This document shows positions 47,625-58,166 of a stretch of DNA of 64,000 nt, piece by piece; within the stretch, counting starts at the first letter, position 1; each line of letters opens with the position of its first letter. Under the pieces are notes generated by a model, which saw only the letters and a list, made by a program, of their open reading frames with translations, searched no databases and was not told the origin of the DNA. Source of the stretch: Isoetes taiwanensis (lineage: Eukaryota > Streptophyta > Lycopodiopsida > Isoetales > Isoetaceae); the NCBI GenBank assembly GCA_021234155.1, contig JAJEKV010000130.1:708787-772786 (forward strand). The letters run 5' to 3'. Position numbers and translations under genes: made by a program.

Positions 47625-50219
47625 ATGAAGAGTAAATACTTGATCTGGGTGTTTCTATGCTATTTAACCAAGGCCCATCTTCTAACAATCAATTACACTC
47701 TTAATGAAGATAATCTGGCATGGAGTGGGCATCATCTTTACCCAGTTTTGGATAGCAGTTCTAACGTCATCCAAAATAGGTCTTTCTGCTTGGCTTTCTA
47801 TCCATTCCGAAAGGCATTTGGAGTATTTGCGAGAATCCCAGAGCCCGTTATGTTATGGAGTTCTGGTGATAAGACCGTAAGCTGGGGTTCCACATTTGTT
47901 CTCGATTCAACTGGAAGCCTTGTACTGCGAGATGATTCAAATCAAGAAGTTTGGTCTGCCGGACCGGGTATAGAAAGGTGGGAGATTGAAAGGAATGGTA
48001 ATTTGGTGTTGTATGATGGGAACGAGACTGCAATATGGCAAAGCATAGATACTTCATCAGATGTTGTAGTTTTGGGTCAGAACTTTACCAAGCTTTCCAA
48101 GGGAAGGTCTACTGTTGTGTTCGAGCATGGTAATTTAAAGGTGACGCAAGGCCATAAAACGTTATGCACACAATATACTGGGGGTTTGAAAATTGGGCTT
48201 AGATTGCGCAATTACACTGCTGAAACTGGCCCTGATGGTCCCCTTAGCTACTATTACGATGTGGATTTTACCAGTTTCAACTCCAGCGGTATGCCAACCT
48301 CCGACGTTTTTCTAACGTCTCCCACATACAAATCCAGCACCAATGACTTTACCGTGTTCATACGACTCCAGGATCGCGGATCCCTCAAGCTTTATACTCT
48401 TCTAGATGGCACCTGGATAACGGAATCCCTCTGTTGTACCGGTAACATGTCTTTTAACAATTGCCGGTCCCTCCTGAGCGCAGGAGAAATATCTTTAATT
48501 GGCACCGTGATTGCCTTTCTCTTGATCATGATTTATTCAGAAGTAAGATCCTGCTTTTTCAAAAGTTCTAGCCATCACATTTTGCTTCACATACTTTTGC
48601 TTGCCTCTGTTGCTCTCATATTATTCTCGTCTTTATTAGCAGTTATTGGTCTTTTTCGACTCAAGGATAATGCAGAGTATTTTGCCATCATCTCTATAGA
48701 CATGACCATTCTGCAAGTATCCGTTAGGGGTGTCCTCCAATTTCTTGTTAGAAATTCTCCTCCCAAAAGGATACTCCTGTTTATATTGATTGCTCTACAC
48801 TTCATAGTAATCTTCCTTGGATGCTCTGCATCTGTTTGCTGGCGTTCTGGAAGCTGGTATACAATGCCGATGGCCTACTTCTACATTCTTTATTTTGGAG
48901 TCTTAAATCTTTATCCTCTTACAATCTTTAATACTATAATCTTAGTTGCAGCAAGGCTTCCCCGTTGTAGCAGACGTAATTGTAACAGATGCTGCTTTTC
49001 AATAGGCCTAATCTTTGCTAATATAATCCTTGCTGCTGCTACCACAGTCGGCAGTGTTGGCTTTCCTCTTTCATACGTCTATATCATGCAGTCCTTAAAT
49101 TTGATTCTCATAGCAATCTCAATATGGGCCTGCTTTGCGCATAATGTCATATCATTCCAACCTGTTATATCAAAGATACATATGATGCAGAAAAGAGCAC
49201 ATGTTTGGCTTCTTTCACGTCTCATGGGCAAGCCCGAACCTCCAGGCGAGGACGATATAATAATATCTTTGTCCAGCTACAGCTATCCAGAGATGGAGGT
49301 GGTGACAGATCACTTTGGAAAACAAATTGGCAAAGGTGGTTTCGGCGGAGTGTACGAGGGTGTGCTTTTGGATGGAAGGAAAATTGCAGTCAAGAAACTG
49401 GAAAGCAGCAGCCAGGGTAGACAGGAATTTAAATCAGAAATCGAAACTCTAGGCAAATTGCACCATGTTAACCTAGTCCAGTTATTGGGTTTTTGTGCAG
49501 AAGGCACTAATAAGCTTCTCATATATGAGTTCATGTCTAATGGCTCCTTGGACAAATGGATATTCAATGGTGGTTACCTTCTAGATTGGCCTCAGAGAAT
49601 GAAGATTATTCTGGGAACTGCACAAGGCTTAGCATATCTGCATCAAGAATGCAACCCAAGAATACTTCATTTAGATGTGAAGCCTCAGAACATCCTTCTA
49701 GATGAATCATTTACGCCCAAAGTTGCAGATTTTGGACTGAGCAAGTTGATGCCAGCAGATGAAACTTCCTTGATACTCACTAGAATGATGGGGACCTTTG
49801 GATATTTAGCACCTGAATGGGTGAATGGCAGTGTCTCAGAGAAAAATGATGTTTACAGCTTTGGAATTGTGGTACTCGAGGTTGTTAGTGGTCATAGAAG
49901 TTATTCAAGTATGGTGATGAGTGAAGAAATAAGCTTTTTGAATTGGGCAACTCAAAGATATGAGGACGGAACTCTCCTCGATTCTAAATTGGCTAAAGAA
50001 GATTGTGATGCAATGCAATTAAAAAGGGTACTAGATGTGGCATTTTGTTGTGCTTGCCAAGATGCTAACATGCGTCCTTCCATGGGCATGGTTGTAAAGA
50101 TGCTAGAGGGTAATAATGATTACACACTGCCTCTAGAACAAGAGTCATATCCCATAAATCAGCAATCTTCCCTCTACTCCATTGGGGAAGAATGGTCTCA
50201 AGAAGTTCCTTTGAGATAG
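47625..50219 (+). CDS. bulb-type lectin receptor kinase with seven predicted membrane segments
   Basis: Intronless, 864 codons from ATG 47625; ATG 47595 in the same frame is an alternative. I chose 47625 because it gives a standard signal peptide (MKSKYLIWVFLCYLTKA) and a purine at -3. Residues 27-155 are a bulb-lectin domain (LDSTGSLVLRD; ERNGNLVLYDGNETAIWQS). Residues 156-287 resemble the SD2-5-type ectodomain end (IRLQDRGSLKLYTLLDGTW), without EGF or PAN. Seven N-glycosylation sequons lie at residues 23-276. Hydrophobic segments at about 288-305, 318-344, 351-375, 382-405, 413-442, 456-485 and 489-509 replace the usual single one; inside loops are basic (RSCFFK, RNSPPKR, RLPRCSRRNCNR). The kinase domain is at 560-832: GKGGFGG 569-575, Lys590, Glu605, HLDVKPQN with Asp684 (non-RD), DFG 702-704, GTFGYLAPEW. 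All catalytic residues are present. The odd number of passes puts the kinase in the cytosol. Confidence 0.9.
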   Translation: MKSKYLIWVFLCYLTKAHLLTINYTLNEDNLAWSGHHLYPVLDSSSNVIQNRSFCLAFYPFRKAFGVFARIPEPVMLWSSGDKTVSWGSTFVLDSTGSLVLRDDSNQEVWSAGPGIERWEIERNGNLVLYDGNETAIWQSIDTSSDVVVLGQNFTKLSKGRSTVVFEHGNLKVTQGHKTLCTQYTGGLKIGLRLRNYTAETGPDGPLSYYYDVDFTSFNSSGMPTSDVFLTSPTYKSSTNDFTVFIRLQDRGSLKLYTLLDGTWITESLCCTGNMSFNNCRSLLSAGEISLIGTVIAFLLIMIYSEVRSCFFKSSSHHILLHILLLASVALILFSSLLAVIGLFRLKDNAEYFAIISIDMTILQVSVRGVLQFLVRNSPPKRILLFILIALHFIVIFLGCSASVCWRSGSWYTMPMAYFYILYFGVLNLYPLTIFNTIILVAARLPRCSRRNCNRCCFSIGLIFANIILAAATTVGSVGFPLSYVYIMQSLNLILIAISIWACFAHNVISFQPVISKIHMMQKRAHVWLLSRLMGKPEPPGEDDIIISLSSYSYPEMEVVTDHFGKQIGKGGFGGVYEGVLLDGRKIAVKKLESSSQGRQEFKSEIETLGKLHHVNLVQLLGFCAEGTNKLLIYEFMSNGSLDKWIFNGGYLLDWPQRMKIILGTAQGLAYLHQECNPRILHLDVKPQNILLDESFTPKVADFGLSKLMPADETSLILTRMMGTFGYLAPEWVNGSVSEKNDVYSFGIVVLEVVSGHRSYSSMVMSEEISFLNWATQRYEDGTLLDSKLAKEDCDAMQLKRVLDVAFCCACQDANMRPSMGMVVKMLEGNNDYTLPLEQESYPINQQSSLYSIGEEWSQEVPLR

Positions 50220-50299
50220 TTGGGCTTATGCTTGTAGTAATATGCTCTATTACATAGAATTTTCCTACTTGCTACACCTCTATTATTTGGGTGTACTGA

Positions 50300-50350
50300 T
50301 CCGCTATAATGTAATAATAACCATCGCCAAAGGCTGAAAATAAATTACGG
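50300..50350 (+). terminator. possible polyadenylation region of the receptor kinase gene
   Basis: AATAATAA near 50323 and AAAATAAATT near 50337, 100-130 bases after the stop codon, are suitable AATAAA-like signals. Confidence 0.35.
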
Positions 50351-50559
50351 TGGTAGCGCTCCAACTTTCTTGGGCGCTGGGAAATGGCGTCATGGTGAGG
50401 ATCTTTACAATCCTCATACAAGCTGCTCAATACACTTGTGGATGGCTAGAAGGAGAACCAAATGTATTATAGGATTACCTGATGATGCAACAATTTTTTC
50501 CAGATCAATTTTTCCGGATCATCTATTTACTCCTATCCTTTCCACTATTCCACTATCCC

Positions 50560-52030
50560 CCAAAAAAAGAAATTATTATTCTTGGAAGGAAATATCATTT
50601 TTTTTTTAGGGGAAAGAAAATAGGGGGAAATAAATGGATAAAGACTACCCTAGGACAAAGGGATAAATGGATAAAGAATAAATGGTAAATTGAACATGTT
50701 GTAGAGCAAAGGAGTACTACTCTTTTTGAACAACGGGATGGGCCTCCTTAGTAGGAGGGCAATTAAAGCAAGAAGGAGAAGACACGGGAGTAATTAATGG
50801 TAAATTGAACAAGCCAGCCACATTATGAAGGAGAAGACAAATAAAATATAAGTAACTTGCCTCCAAAAAAAAAATGGTAAATTGAATGGTAAATTGAACA
50901 AAAAGAGCCATTAGAGGCGATGAGGCACTTGACAACAAGGAGGTATGGTAAGGACCACAAAAAACAAGCAATGGATGCCAACCATGAATAAATGAAGAAA
51001 AGTAGCATGAGGCCCAACGAAGCAACGCAAACAGTGCAAATGGAGCAACCAAAACGTACGCAATGAAATGCACCAGTCAGACTACAAAGAAATAAGGAAT
51101 CAACCAAAACAACAGTATGAGCAATGGAGCTAAAGAAGCAGAAGAACCATGCAGAAGGAAAAACCTGGTGCCAAACATAGGCTAAATAATAGAAGGCCAG
51201 AATACTTTGGTAAAGACATTGATTGATATCTCAAGAAGGAGTTACTGAGTGATGCATCAGCAAAGAACAAGGGACACATGGTAACATTCCCATAGCCTGA
51301 ACACAACTGAAAGCGTGATGAGAACCAGAAGAAACAAAAATGGAGCCATAAGGGATAAAAAATGAATAGAACTGATGAGACAAGGGAATACTAGGAATCA
51401 ACAAGACACAAGAACCGTGCGGGGTGCAGGGAACCAACAGTAAAATGGAAAATGATGCTAACAAGCGGAGTGATAAAAGTAGACTCTAATGAATCGGGCA
51501 ACCCAGGTAAAGAAAACTACAAAGATAAGAAAGCATGAACGTCTATCTCGCAAGGCCAATATAACAAGTAAAATTGAAGGTCAAGAAGATGAGCAACGAC
51601 ATTATGAGCAAGGAAAATTAAAATAACAAAGCTAAACAATAATGAGACTAAAAGAATAAACTCAAAATAAATGAACCCAACCAACCAACCATGGAACAAG
51701 CAGAACAAGTGGACACAACTATGATTAAAGGCAATAGAACATGGCCGCTAGACATAGAATGGAGAAAGGGACAATTCGAACAATTGGAATAAATGACAAC
51801 TGAAAGAGTATGACAGAAAAAACTCAGGAAAGAAAAGTGTCAGATGATCGGCTTGGAGGAATAAGGGGGGAGTGTAAGAAAAAATGTAACAAGAACTACA
51901 GAAGCAATGGAGCATATGCAAGAGTGCAGGAGTCCATAGGAAGAAACAGGATCATAGGAACAAGAATGAATAGCAGGGCAGACAATATGAAAAATGAGTA
52001 AAGACAATGGAACATCGAGATCGAAGAAAT
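50560..52030. other. strongly A-rich, T-poor strand-asymmetric tract
   Basis: Over about 1.4 kb the plus strand is rich in A and G and poor in T. In 51121-51180, for example, 27 of 60 bases are A and 6 are T. There is no simple tandem period. The hydrophobic minus-strand frames here (50717-51107, 51517-51708) result from the T-rich complement and are not called as genes. Confidence 0.6.
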
Positions 52031-52063
52031 GAAGGGGCACATTTGGTGATCAGGCCCTAAAGC

Positions 52064-52235
52064 TGTGACGACCATACGGATTTACGTATCATACGAATAT
52101 TATACTCGTATGTACATAAGATGGTCGTCACACGGATGTAAAAGAGTAGATGTACAAGACAAGGTTTGAATTCATAACCTTCCAGTTGTGAGTCACACAC
52201 CCTTGCCAAGTGCGCTACCCAATATTTGTTAAAGA
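52064..52235 (-). repeat. tRNA-derived SINE-like head next to TGTGACGACCAT palindrome
   Basis: On the minus strand, GGGTAGCGCACTTGGCAAGG (A box) is followed by TGTGACTCACAACTGGAAGG, then GGTTATGAATTCAAACC (B box) at 52162-52178. This is the layout of plant tRNA-derived SINE heads. Just left, TGTGACGACCAT (from 52064) and ATGGTCGTCACA (about 52122-52133) form an inverted repeat. Part of this area, including the TATATATGA near 52365, could instead belong to a solo LTR beginning at 52064. Confidence 0.5.
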
Positions 52236-52712
52236 CATTTCTTCATGTCTTTCTCATATGTGGGACTATCTCCAGGAGGTTCTAGAATATTCTAGAACCT
52301 AAACGCATGCGTGACACTTGGCGCGATCTCAACCATTGGAGTGGCGCGATCCTGACCGTTGGCCTAGATATATGAAAAGGCACCTCCTTCTTGTCGAACC
52401 ATTCCGGCTCAACGCCAGTCTTGAGCCTTCTAGGCATCTCTCTCATGTTCCTGCTTGCCTTCGGGTCATTGTATTCTTGACTCCTGTTCATCTTGGTGTA
52501 TTTCTTCCATATTTTTTGCGTATTTTCCAAGTATGTTCCTTGTTTTCACGTAGATTCATAACAATTTGAACCGGAATCCCTTACCGGTTCTTGCCTGCTC
52601 TGATCCTAAGCATTTTTTTTTGCTCATATTTGGTGATTTTATATCTATGGAGAAGGTTTCAACTTTATTATAGCAGGTCTAGCAACTTGTTCAAGTATGC
52701 CAGCAGTTGCAG

Positions 52713-52903
52713 TTGGACATCTTGATGCCACACTACAAAGCCTTTCCTGATGCCTTCCTTGGGCAAATGGGTAAATTTGTTTGTGGCATCTATTACTATA
52801 GAAAGGGACTCTTTGGCAACATGGACCCCATAGAAACTCATATTACTGTTATCAAAGGCCATAGAAGTTATGATCTATTGATGAAACTTCAACTTGGTAT
52901 CAG
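52713..52903 (+). pseudogene. possible phosphatidylinositol phosphate kinase exon
   Basis: An open segment bounded by TTGCAG and CAGGTGAG splice-site sequences. The end reads KGHRSYDLLMKLQLGIR, close to the GHRSYDLMLxLQLGIRxxVGK motif at the start of plant PIP5K catalytic domains. The first part (MPHYKAFPDAFLGQMGKFV) is not recognised. No flanking exons of a kinase were found, so it would be a captured or orphan exon. Confidence 0.35.
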
Positions 52904-53861
52904 GTGAGATTTGATTCTTTCTAGAATAGTCTTTTCAACCTGCTTATGATTTGGTGCTTTAATTTTTTAAATATTTATGGAACATGTATTCTGTTAGAAA
53001 CGTGATGTAAGAGTCGAAGCATGATATAGGACCCCTTCATTTTAGATCGCGTATTGTCTTACAGATAAGATTTCCAGCAGGATTTCAGCTAACTCTGCGG
53101 CACCAGTCTTTTGATTTTAAATGGGAAAACTTTTGTTCTGCTGTCTTTAGGTATGACTATACACCTATGGTATAATGGCCCTGATAAGCATGTTGGCATA
53201 ATTACCATCACAAATGACAGATAACCAAGGCGATTCTAAGTAAACTATAAGCTCATAGTCGAAATGGCACAAAAGAATTTAACAAAAGGAATCCAAACTC
53301 TGCATTGCTGATTTGTGATGGCCCGAAAATAAGATGGCGACCAAGGCTATTGAACAAGAGAAGTTAATACCTATAATACCAAAGCATAAGAAACTCATAA
53401 AATACCCTAGTCAACGAAAAGAACAACTAAGAACCTGTAAAATTGTGGCTGCAACACAGTAGAAGCTATATCCCATCGTCTTGATGCTTGCTCCTTTGAA
53501 CTACTTTCACCATATTTAAGATTTTTGACAACCAAAATTCTGAATTTTCCATTCAAAATATGTAAAGAACAGAAGATGTCAGCTCCAAACAAATCAAGAC
53601 ACTAAGAATTTGTTGCAAGGCAGTCAGACTGGTTACTACACTGCTCTATTGAACTCTTTGGAAACATACACGTGACTCCAAAATGTTGAAAGACCGGCTA
53701 TTCATTTCATTTTTCATTCCCCGGTGGGTGACCCCTTCCATCTCCTGGTCTATTTTGTGAGCTTTTCTGCCCTAGATTTGAGATAATAGAGATCTAATGG
53801 TATAAACGTAAGCCACATTGGATTTAACTGATGTGGAGGTGATTTGTGGATAGGCTAAAGT

Positions 53862-53905
53862 TGCAGAAAGGGGTGCAAGCCCCTTTCTGCACCCCTTTCT
53901 GAAAT
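53862..53905. repeat. short G/C inverted repeat
   Basis: AGAAAGGGG, TGCAAG, CCCCTTTCT forms a hairpin, with a second CACCCCTTTCTG directly after, so two alternative folds compete. Confidence 0.6.
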
Positions 53906-55758
53906 TTATTCTGGACATCTACATAGTCATCTTCTGCGCAAGATCCATGGTACATTTTCTTGAGATCGGTCGGGAGCGGCTCAAAGGGCGGTCCTTATCT
54001 CATCGGATGATGCCAAAATGGCATGCATTGTCCTTCTCAAATCTACATTTGGCTATGGCGTAAGTTTTAGATTTCGACCATGGCCTCGTTTGCACAGGTA
54101 CAACGAGAAGCCATGCGAATTGAAACTAGCGTTGGTTAATCCCCATTGGTTCGTATAAGTTGTTACCCAAAGCTCCATCTTCGGGCATTATTTTAGAAGC
54201 GCATGTATAGTTGCCTTGCATGTAGACAAGAACCCTAAAAATTCACCGGATGGATCATGCAAGAAGATTAGGTATAAAGTAGTTGTGATTTCTTTTTTTG
54301 GGAGTCTCCCAAGAGGTAATGTAAATGCAAGTCTCTTTGATTGCAATCGCCCTGCATACCAACCTTTGCGAATGTGTATGATTCGATAGCATTGTTGGAT
54401 TTCGTAATTCTGTTATTACATCATTATTATAATATTCCGTTATTAAGTCATTTCTAGTAAATATGCAAGTAATTCCGATAAGCTGGGCAACTGATTGCTC
54501 TCACATCTCTTGTATCTGAGGGGCGTGTTTGAGGAAGATAATGGCAGCTATAGAAATAAAACATGTGTGAAGCATAATGCGGAGGCAAGGATCATCTTGG
54601 CCAAAATGGGAGCCATTCCTCTTTCGGTGACCATCGTGCATTGATGAGTCCATTTGCCAAGGCATATCCCTTTGAGCATTGCTTACTCTTCTTTGTTGGT
54701 AACAAGCGTGAATCCGACCTTTGTTTGAATGTCGAAATCGTTCTCTATATAGCTTCTTTTGTAGCAATTGCAAGTTCCAAAACTTTCGTTCTTCTTGCTT
54801 TTCTTTCATGCTGATAGGGTTATGTGATGTTTTGACTGAGATATGTTGCTCATGATCAGCTCCTCTAATTGCACATGTATATCACAATGTATTCATAACT
54901 TCAAGACTATGGCTATGCAGCATCTCGACTTGAAAAGACGGACATGAAACAACATTGAAGTTGATCTGTGCAAGGGTTAGTGCATGCACATTGGACATTA
55001 CAATTAATTAGTTGCTTTCATTTGATTCCATTGCTTAACCTGAGTTATTATCCCAGTTAGTTGCTTGGAAAGTCATATATGGCATGGGGGCACCCTAGTG
55101 ATGCTGTTACAATTTACGATACATTAATAAGCAGCTATCCTAATGAGTTCCGTGGATATCTAGCAAAGGTCCATGGATATATGATTCACATTTGAATTTA
55201 GATTCAGGCAATAAATATATGCCATTCTCATTGCTAGTGGTCCATTTATGACCAAGGATCCCGAGAGATAGGCATTACGTGAGAGATCTAGAGAACAAGA
55301 ACAAAGCTAGAGGAGACCATGAGAAACAATTTACGCATCTTGGATTGGACACCTCCAAACGACTAATTGATAGGAATGCCTACTAACACCTAACTAATTG
55401 GTGAATGGGCGAGTTAAGCTGTCAGTTCAATTGCATACCAAAGATGCGATCATGGCATACATGTGCCTAAGCGCCAACTCATAACAACATCGACGATTCT
55501 TTAAGCTTCTTTAATTGTTGGCAAGGCTTAATGAGCATATATCTTTGGTGACAATTGGTTGGATGGTAGTGAAGATTCAATCAAGAACTCAACCTTTTCA
55601 AGCACATGGTGTTGATCTTTGTGCATGAAACACAAAGTCATGAATTATTTGCCAAAGGCGAGGAAACTACCAACCTTTTATCAAATCTGAATGGCACAAC
55701 CGTGCGAGTAAATTCAAGATCCCAATACGTTTTTCCGGTGTAAGTGAAAGTTAACACC
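53906..55758. other. unassigned region
   Basis: No recognised gene. Short minus-strand frames (54501-54809) have no visible domain. CAG and CTG are scarce from about 54000 to 56500, the same signature seen in the poorly called block copy, so real coding frames could be hidden here. Confidence 0.3.
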
Positions 55759-56035
55759 TTATAGTCCTAAGGCCCATGGTATTGTAGCAATCAAGCATAC
55801 TCTATTTTGATCGAAAGTGACATCTTTGACAATATTCCAAGGTCCTCCAACATCTTTGACACTATGCTTGAGATTTGCATGTCGACTTCTGAAGGCATAT
55901 CGATTGAAAGATTTTGATGCTCTTATATACAGCAGATGGAAGCCATTTGTACTACCCGATGCATCGTAAATGGAGAAGAAATATTCAATCGTCCGCACGG
56001 AAGCACATTTGAACTCGTTCCATGGCGGATAAGTC
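55759..56035 (-). pseudogene. unrecognised exon-like frame
   Basis: A minus-strand frame reads WNEFKCASVRTIEYFFSIYD, then NGFHLLYIRASKSFNRYAF and VGGPWNIVKDVTFDQNRVCL. The composition and regular spacing of hydrophobic residues look like a beta-rich protein rather than chance. A second possible exon of the same gene is at 56424-56540. I do not recognise the family. Confidence 0.35.
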
Positions 56036-56423
56036 GTTAAACGCCCAATAAAAGGCTATGAATCTAATTACATGTATTAAGGATGACTAAATAATACTGA
56101 CTAAATGGGTGCACATCCCAAATGAAATGGACTTCTATGAACCATGCCGAGCAATCTTTTTTCGAAATGGACTTCTATGAACTTTGGTGAGCATTGGCTT
56201 TAGCGACTCTCTACAAGAAATGTCTTTTCAAACCTTCTTTACCTATCAATTTTAGGAAATGCTTTGTCGTTTACGGTTTGAGGGCGGATACACTCTTAAA
56301 AATGGCGTGTGAAGAATAAACTGTTCAATAGATCATATTACAACAAACAAAACATGTCTACGATTGTAGAGTAGGCCCGATGTATCGCGCCAAAGTGATG
56401 CCGCAAAAATGTTCTTTACTTAC

Positions 56424-56540
56424 CGGGTTATTTTGTACTCTGACTCCATCAATCAAGTCGATGTAAAATGTTCCATCAAGAGATACGTGCATTTGGAGAA
56501 AAGTATGTTGGAGCCGCCACTGTAGCACGACATACTTCTC
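56424..56540 (-). pseudogene. unrecognised exon with good splice donor
   Basis: The minus strand reads LQWRLQHTFLQMHVSLDGTF, then YIDLIDGVRVQNNP, directly followed by CCGGTAAGTAAAG, a strong donor. It lies upstream of, and in the same orientation as, the exon-like frame at 55759-56035. Function unknown. Confidence 0.4.
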
Positions 56541-56892
56541 AGAGCCTATGAATGTGAAATAGCCTATGAATGTTCAACCACTTTTCCAGACTCACTTTAC
56601 CAATTATGAAGTTTAGTTTTTGCTTTGTAGACTATACATTTTAACAGTCGAATGGTGGAAGTTAATTAATTCAGAGATATCCAGAGGCAATTGATTATGA
56701 GAATTAACATTTAGTATTCTTCTTCCCATGTGCCATTGCCAGTTTTCAATGTAATAATACCAAGAAAGCAAGGATAATCCTTCAGCCAAGTTCTAAAGAT
56801 CCCTCCACTCTCCAATCACATTTGGTTAAATAAAAACATTATTGTTTTATAAGCGAAACTTACCAAGGAATAATCATCCTCCTATATAATAA

Positions 56893-57082
56893 TGTTATAG
56901 TGTGTTGCATCTTGCCCTAGATCGGGTGGCTGGAATTTTTCTGACCAAATCTGACGGCCCACGCTCGATGTCCTCCATAGCTATGAATGTTATAGTGTGT
57001 TGCATCTTGCCCTAGATCGGGTGGCTGGAATTTTTCTGACCAAATCTGACGGCCCACGCTCGATGTCCTCCATAGCTATGAA
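56893..57082. repeat. perfect 95-bp tandem duplication
   Basis: 56893-56987 and 56988-57082 are identical. Each starts TGTTATAGTGTGTTGCATCT and ends CCATAGCTATGAA. It lies about 100 bases before the malate synthase fragment. Perfect identity means a very recent duplication or an assembly artefact. Confidence 0.95.
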
Positions 57083-57180
57083 GGAACGCATCGCTGTCTC
57101 TTTTTCGAGGTTTTCTATCTCTTTTTTTGAGGTTGCATAATCCAAAACATGTGCATCCCCATTTTTAATGTTGAACGCAT

Positions 57181-58166
57181 CATTCAGAAGCTGTGGCCGG
57201 GGAAGAGCATGATTGGACTTGTGCAGAAATGCCTGCCGCCATAGCTGACCGCAGAGTGGAAATCACTGGTCCGGTGGAACGAAAAATGATCATCAATGCC
57301 TTGAATTCTGGTGCCAAAGTCTTCATGGTAAGAATTTGATTTAATTCCTTCATATGTTTTTATTCAGATTTGTCTTTGTTAATTGTGCGGACAAGTTCTA
57401 GCTCTGTCACACTCCTTACTTCTTTTTTGATTCATAGCTTTAGCTACTGTGCATGATTTTTTTACAGCAAAGTATGGCAAATTACAGATGGGCTGTAGGA
57501 TCTTATAAGTGTTTGGACATTTATTTGCAGGCAGATTTTGAGGATTCTTTGTGCCCCACATGGGATAACATAGTGAAAGGGCAGATCAATCTATGTGATG
57601 CAGTAAACGGCACAATAGAATATGAAGATAAAGCTAGAAACAGGACCTACAGACTAAACGATAAAATGGCAGTGCTTTTTGTGAGGCCAAGGGGGTGGCA
57701 TCTCCAAGAAGCTCATATTGAAGTGGATGGAGAGCCTATGACAGGGGCATTGTTGGATTTTGGTCTATATTTCTTCCACAATCACCAGACATTTAGATCT
57801 AAGCATGGTGGTTCAGGGCCATATTTTTATCTACCTAAAATGCAGCATTCTAGAGAAGCAGCTCTATGGAATGCTGTATTTTGTTGGGCTCAAAACGAAC
57901 TAGGTGTTCCCATAGGTAGCATCAAAGGGACTGTTTTGATAGAAACCTTGCCTGCAGTGTTCCAGATGCATGAGATTTTATTTGAGCTTAAGGATCATTC
58001 TGCTGGACTGAATTGTGGCAGATGGGATTATATTTTCAGCTTTATCAAAACTGTGTGAGCCCATCGTGATCGTCTTCTTCCTGATCGTGTTCAGGTTGGC
58101 ATGACCCAGCATTTCTTGAAGAGCTATACTGAGTTGCTCATTAAAACTTGCCAAGATCGGGCGGTC
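57181..58166 (+). pseudogene. malate synthase gene fragment, two exons
   Basis: Malate synthase condenses glyoxylate and acetyl-CoA in the glyoxysomal glyoxylate cycle. Exon one (about 57181-57327) encodes [20 protein letters not shown] and LNSGAKVFM, then GTAAGAATTT donor. Exon two starts at 57531 after [113 protein letters not shown]. The conserved catalytic-region Arg and Glu segments are kept. An in-frame TGA at 58056-58058 interrupts; the frame then continues HRDRLLPDRVQVGMTQHF up to CQDRA, where similarity ends near 58160. The N-terminal and C-terminal thirds are missing. The 202-base intron is retained, so this is a DNA-level fragment, not a retrocopy. Confidence 0.9.

Noticed and set aside
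47625-50219. Reading the hydrophobic middle of the receptor kinase as a retained intron
   Set aside because: It is open for more than 230 codons, lacks clear GT-AG borders keeping the frame, and its loop charges fit a membrane bundle. RNA data could still overturn this.
50717-51708. Hydrophobic minus-strand frames resembling membrane proteins
   Set aside because: The T-rich complement of an A-rich tract codes for Phe, Leu and Ser by composition; there is no conserved motif.
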